A DNA stretch of 64,000 bases from Myxococcales bacterium (GTDB lineage: Bacteria > Myxococcota_A > Polyangia > Polyangiales > Ga0077539): the NCBI GenBank assembly GCA_016792845.1, contig JAEUKH010000035.1, positions 61,376 to 125,375 of the forward strand. The letters are read 5' to 3'. This document shows, piece by piece, positions 61,077-64,000 of this stretch; positions within the stretch are counted from its first letter, which is position 1; each line of letters starts with the position of its first letter. The notes under the pieces are model-generated. The model did no database searches and was not told where the DNA came from. It saw only the letters and a list, made by a program, of their open reading frames with translations. A program made the translations under genes and the position numbers.

Positions 61077-61978
61077 AGCGCGGCCTCGTCGCCGCCCTCT
61101 GCCTCGGGCTCGGGTGTCGCTCGCGGCCTCCCGCTGCGCCCGCTCAGCCCGTCGCGGCGCGCCCCGGGCCTGCGGTGACGGCCCCCGCGCGCGACCCCTT
61201 GGCCCTCGCGCCGCAGGGCTTTCGTGCGGGGTGGAGCGCCGCCGCCGAGGGCGTCCGTTGGCGCGGCACGACGGTCGCGCTCGCCCCGGCTGCGCCCTCG
61301 ATCGTGAGCCCCGACCCGCGGAGCCTCGCGTGGTTGACGGTGCGCCTCGACCTCGGGCGCGTTCGGTTCTCGGTGCATCGCCCCGCGGCCGATCGGCTCG
61401 AAGCCCTCGGCGCCGAGGCCGGGCTTCGGGCGGCCTTCAACGCGGGCTTCTTCGAACCTGACCGCAGCCCTTCGGGCATCCTCTCGGCGGGCGCGACGAT
61501 CTTTGGGGCCCCGACGCCGCGCGGCGGCACCGGGGTGATGGTGATCGACCGCGGCCGCGCGAGGCTCGTCAACATCGCGCGCGACGCGGGGGTTGCCGAG
61601 GCGCCCGCGGGGGTCGAGCTGGCCGTCCAGTGCACCCCGAGGCTCATCGAAGCAGACGGCAGCCGCGGCATCACCCGCGACGACGGGCGGCGGGCCTCGC
61701 GGCTCGTGCTCTGCCTCCGCGACGGCGGCGCGACGCTCGATGTGATCGCCGTGTGGGACCCCACCGCCCCCCTCCGAGGCCCCGGGCTCTACTGGCTCTC
61801 GGGCGCGCTGCTCGGGCCCTCTCCGACGGGCGACCCGACGGGCTGCGAGGCCGCGCTCAACCTCGACGGCGGCCCCTCGACCGCGCTCTTTGTGCGCGAC
61901 GTGCGGGGCGTCGGGGTGCTCCACCCCGCCGAGGGCCCGACCCCATGGGTGATCGGCGTCTCGGCCCGGGCCGAGTGA
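61073..61978 (+). CDS. phosphodiester glycosidase (NAGPA/DUF2233) lipoprotein
   Basis: 301 aa from a TTG overlapping the previous stop (TTGA); AGGAA lies about 7 bases before it. Signal LVAALCLGLGC has a lipobox at Cys15. The domain has RAAFNAGFFEPDRSPSG, GGTGVMVIDRGRARL, then CTPRLIEADGSRG and LNLDGGPSTALFV, the NAGPA phosphodiester glycosidase motifs. The family removes GlcNAc or sugar caps attached through phosphodiesters. Here it may act on a surface glycan. The unusual start codon and the coupling suggest co-translation with the acetyltransferase. Confidence 0.86.
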   Translation: MKRGLVAALCLGLGCRSRPPAAPAQPVAARPGPAVTAPARDPLALAPQGFRAGWSAAAEGVRWRGTTVALAPAAPSIVSPDPRSLAWLTVRLDLGRVRFSVHRPAADRLEALGAEAGLRAAFNAGFFEPDRSPSGILSAGATIFGAPTPRGGTGVMVIDRGRARLVNIARDAGVAEAPAGVELAVQCTPRLIEADGSRGITRDDGRRASRLVLCLRDGGATLDVIAVWDPTAPLRGPGLYWLSGALLGPSPTGDPTGCEAALNLDGGPSTALFVRDVRGVGVLHPAEGPTPWVIGVSARAE

Positions 61979-62003
61979 GTGGCCTGGGCGCGCGGCGGCG
62001 TGG

Positions 62004-62009
62004 TACCGC
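62004..62009 (+). promoter_or_regulatory. TACCGC -10-like box before the glyoxalase gene
   Basis: GGTACCGC, 9 bases, then ATG at 62019, with no Shine-Dalgarno. Confidence 0.35.
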
Positions 62010-62018
62010 TCGACCGCG

Positions 62019-62444
62019 ATGCGCTTTCTCCACACGATGCTCAGGGTGCGCGACCTCGACCTCGCGCTGACCTTCTTCTGCGACGGGCTCGGGCTGAAGC
62101 TCGTGCGACGCCGCGACCACGAGGCGGGCCGCTTCACCCTCGCGTTTCTCTCGACCGGGGCCGAGGGCGACGGGGCCGAGATCGAGCTCACCCACAACTG
62201 GGACGAGGCCGAGCCCTACCCCACGGGCCGCTTCTTCGGTCACCTCGCCTTCGAGGTCGACGACGTCTACGCCGCCTGCGCACGGCTCGCCGCCCAAGGC
62301 GCGGTGATTCATCGCCCGCCGCGCGATGGGCGCATGGCCTTCGTGAAATCGCCAGACGGCCAGTCGGTCGAGCTCCTGCAACGCGGCGCCGCCCTCGCGC
62401 CCGCAGAGCCCTGGGCGTCGATGCCCAACACGGGCTCTTGGTGA
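62019..62444 (+). CDS. glyoxalase I-type VOC metalloenzyme
   Basis: 141 aa. Two beta-alpha-beta-beta-beta units with all four metal ligands of lactoylglutathione lyase: H5, E56 (EIELTHNW), H75 (GHLAFEV) and E118 (SVELLQ). DGLGLKLVRRRDHE and FLSTG fit GloA. It detoxifies methylglyoxal as its glutathione adduct. Lone gene with a short C-terminal extension of about 20 residues. Confidence 0.9.
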   Translation: MRFLHTMLRVRDLDLALTFFCDGLGLKLVRRRDHEAGRFTLAFLSTGAEGDGAEIELTHNWDEAEPYPTGRFFGHLAFEVDDVYAACARLAAQGAVIHRPPRDGRMAFVKSPDGQSVELLQRGAALAPAEPWASMPNTGSW

Positions 62445-62448
62445 GCGC

Positions 62449-63585
62449 TCAGTTGTAGCGATCGAAGAGCGTACGAATGAGCGACCGCTGCGCGGCGCTC
62501 CAGGTCAAGAAGGTGTAGCGGGTGTTGCTCACGAGGCCGTTGCGGCCGTCGAGCCAGCTCCGAACCTGATTGCGCAGCGAGAGCTTCATCGCGGCGCCGA
62601 CGTAGATGGCGTGAATGTGGGGCGCCTCGCTTGAGGGCCAGCCATCATGGCCGGGCCAGCGGTACCACGCGGCGAACCCGTGATCGGCCATGCGCGAGAG
62701 GAGGCTCCGGATGGCGCTCTCGCTCAGGCCGCGGGTGCTGATGTCGGTGGCGGCCGAGTAGGCTCGCCCGTTGGCCGTACCGTCTGCGCCGTGGGTGCCC
62801 GCCGAGGCCGCCGCGTTGCCGATGGTCTGAGTGATTCGCTCCGCCGGGACGCCCACGCACCGCAGGTGATCGGAGGCGTCAGGGTGAAGCCCCCAGCGCA
62901 GCAGCGGACGCCGCGCGCACGCCGGCAGCCCCGCAGGCCGCGGCGCGCACGGGTCGGGAGTGCCCGACGGCTGCGGGAGGCACCCGTAGGTGCACTGTTC
63001 GGTCTCGACGCGGCCGCTCACGCAGCGCTGCCGGGCCTGGCGGCTGGCGGTGCACGTCCAGATGGCGCTCTGCCCCGAGGCCGAGCCTGTGCACATGGGC
63101 ATCGGGCGGCAGACGTCGTTTGTGCCCGAGGGTCGCGCCTCGCAGCCGTCGGGGCACCGATCCCGTTCGACGACGCCCGAGACGCAGCGCTCGCGGGCGC
63201 CCCGGTCGGCGGTGCACGTCCAGATGGCGCTCTGCCCTGAGGCCGAGCCCGTGCAGCGGGCGGGCCCGGCGTCGCGCACATCGGGGCCGAGGTCGCGCGG
63301 CGCGGCGGTGTCCGAAGGCGCGGCGGTGTCCGAAGGCGCGGCGTCGAAGTGTTGCGCGCCCGCATCGTCGCTCGCTGCGTCGTCGAACCACGCGCCATCG
63401 ACCGGCACCGACTCGGGCACATCGTCGTCGACAATTGGCGGCAAGAGCGGAACGTCGGCATCGGCCGCGAGCTCGGCATCACCCGGATCGTCGTGCCCTT
63501 CGTCGTCGAGAGCGGGCTCGGTCGCGCCCCCGCAGGCCATCACCGAGACAAGCAAGAGCCCCGACCATCGCAGCGTCACGCGCAT
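62449..63585 (-). CDS. lipoprotein with tandem Cys repeats and M15-like C-terminus
   Basis: 378 aa. Signal with lipobox VMAC (Cys18), then a long Asp/Ala/Pro linker. Two near-identical Cys modules of about 50 residues follow (CTGSASGQSAIWTC; RCVSG; C-x3-C; PSGTxDxC), each with six cysteines. The C-terminal 150 residues have GRAYSAATDISTRGLSESAI and APHIHAIYVGA, which resemble the metal-site order of peptidase M15 (H-x-D ... H-x-H). A complete metal site is not certain because the first His is not in the standard place. It could be a cell-wall peptidase displayed by Cys modules. Confidence 0.72.
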   Translation of the reverse strand: MRVTLRWSGLLLVSVMACGGATEPALDDEGHDDPGDAELAADADVPLLPPIVDDDVPESVPVDGAWFDDAASDDAGAQHFDAAPSDTAAPSDTAAPRDLGPDVRDAGPARCTGSASGQSAIWTCTADRGARERCVSGVVERDRCPDGCEARPSGTNDVCRPMPMCTGSASGQSAIWTCTASRQARQRCVSGRVETEQCTYGCLPQPSGTPDPCAPRPAGLPACARRPLLRWGLHPDASDHLRCVGVPAERITQTIGNAAASAGTHGADGTANGRAYSAATDISTRGLSESAIRSLLSRMADHGFAAWYRWPGHDGWPSSEAPHIHAIYVGAAMKLSLRNQVRSWLDGRNGLVSNTRYTFLTWSAAQRSLIRTLFDRYN

Positions 63586-64000
63586 CGCGCGAGTTCACCA
63601 CACCCCGGCACGCCTTGCACCCCTTGGGCCCTCGCCCGCTCCCTATGAACGAATCACACAGCACAAGCGCCATCTCTTCAGCGCACGGGTCGACATCGCG
63701 CTCCGCGAGCGCGAGACCCAGCCTGGTCTACCGATGCGTCAGGGCGTATCTGCCGATACGTCAGAAGCTCGCGGAGAAGGGCCTCAGGCGCGGGGTGAAG
63801 GCGCCCGACGCGCACAGACGCATGCCTTCGCAGTCGGCGACGACAGCTGCCGCCACAGCCTAGGCTGTGTCGGCAAATGTGGTGGCGTCGGCCGAGGGGG
63901 CGAAGTGCCCAATCCGACGAGGTTGTGCCGCGCCCCAACGCCTGCGCGACCTCACCCCCTGTGGGGCGCCCGCCCTCGCACCCCCCTCTCCCTGCCAGGA
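63586..64000. other. 415-bp region without a supported gene, right window edge
   Basis: Contains a 16-bp perfect palindrome CACAGCCTAGGCTGTG (63854-63869), a GTATC-TGCC-GATAC small hairpin near 63749-63762, and the beginning of a repeat arm at the right edge. Short open frames have no domain support. Confidence 0.4.
63946..64000. repeat. second copy of the inverted-repeat arm, cut by the window edge
   Basis: GCGACCTCACCCCCTGTGGGG and then CCCTCGCACCCCCCTCTCCC match the left arm near 4.6 kb in order and spacing with a few differences. The rest lies outside the window. Confidence 0.65.

Noticed and set aside
1..64000. tRNA or rRNA genes
   Set aside because: No T-loop (GGTTCGAATCC-like) with matching arms, and no conserved rRNA blocks were seen on either strand.

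Overview
This is a very GC-rich chromosomal window from a Gram-negative bacterium. It has many GTG starts, dense head-to-tail genes, several eukaryote-like Ser/Thr kinases, many lipoproteins with Asp/Ala/Gly-rich linkers, and a sigma-54 enhancer-binding protein. It also has an ECF sigma/anti-sigma pair fused to FecR-type parts, and a GldA/F/G-DUF4340 transporter set. Together these point to a myxobacterium (Myxococcota, probably the Polyangia side). The taxonomy is inferred from gene content only. I found no rRNA, tRNA, CRISPR array, prophage or transposase gene.

Left part (1-20 kb): the 3' end of an EpmA-like EF-P lysine ligase; a GT-C-like membrane protein; a ParA ATPase with two zinc fingers coupled to a ribbon-helix-helix partner; a secreted PEGA protein with Cys/DPxTGL repeats; an inverted-repeat element with an AT-rich core; dnaE; a lipoprotein; a GT2-asnB-unknown operon; a class I amidotransferase; a TonB receptor coupled to a propeller-like lipoprotein; and an ECF sigma/anti-sigma operon read leftward.

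Middle (20-45 kb): a PLP racemase/aldolase-fold enzyme; a four-gene ABC (Gld-like) export operon; a eukaryote-type poly(ADP-ribose) glycohydrolase; a membrane protein with a type IV prepilin leader and C-terminal zinc ribbons; two tandem paralogous membrane kinases; a lipoprotein; a YceI protein; a V4R/sigma-54 activator coupled to an alpha/beta hydrolase; a giant TPR/proline-rich protein; a HEAT-like secreted protein; a TPM protein; and a kinase fused to a macrodomain. PARG and the kinase-macrodomain protein suggest that ADP-ribose chemistry is used for signalling here, although no ADP-ribosyltransferase is visible.

Right part (45-64 kb): a SWIM zinc-finger protein; an XPB helicase-Bax1 nuclease operon; an isochorismatase-fold enzyme and a phosphodiesterase whose ends overlap tail to tail by 116 bp; a GT-C membrane protein; an acyl-CoA synthetase; a secreted two-domain START-like protein; an SGNH lipoprotein; an Eis-like acetyltransferase coupled to a phosphodiester glycosidase lipoprotein; a glyoxalase; and a Cys-repeat lipoprotein.

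The most unusual DNA-level signal is a 19-bp near-palindrome (ATGTTGACACTGTSAACAT). It occurs four times across the window, three times inside unrelated genes and in more than one reading frame, so it looks like a conserved protein-binding site. A second DNA-level theme is TAnnnT-like boxes 6-10 bases before GTG/ATG starts that lack a Shine-Dalgarno, which suggests leaderless transcripts.
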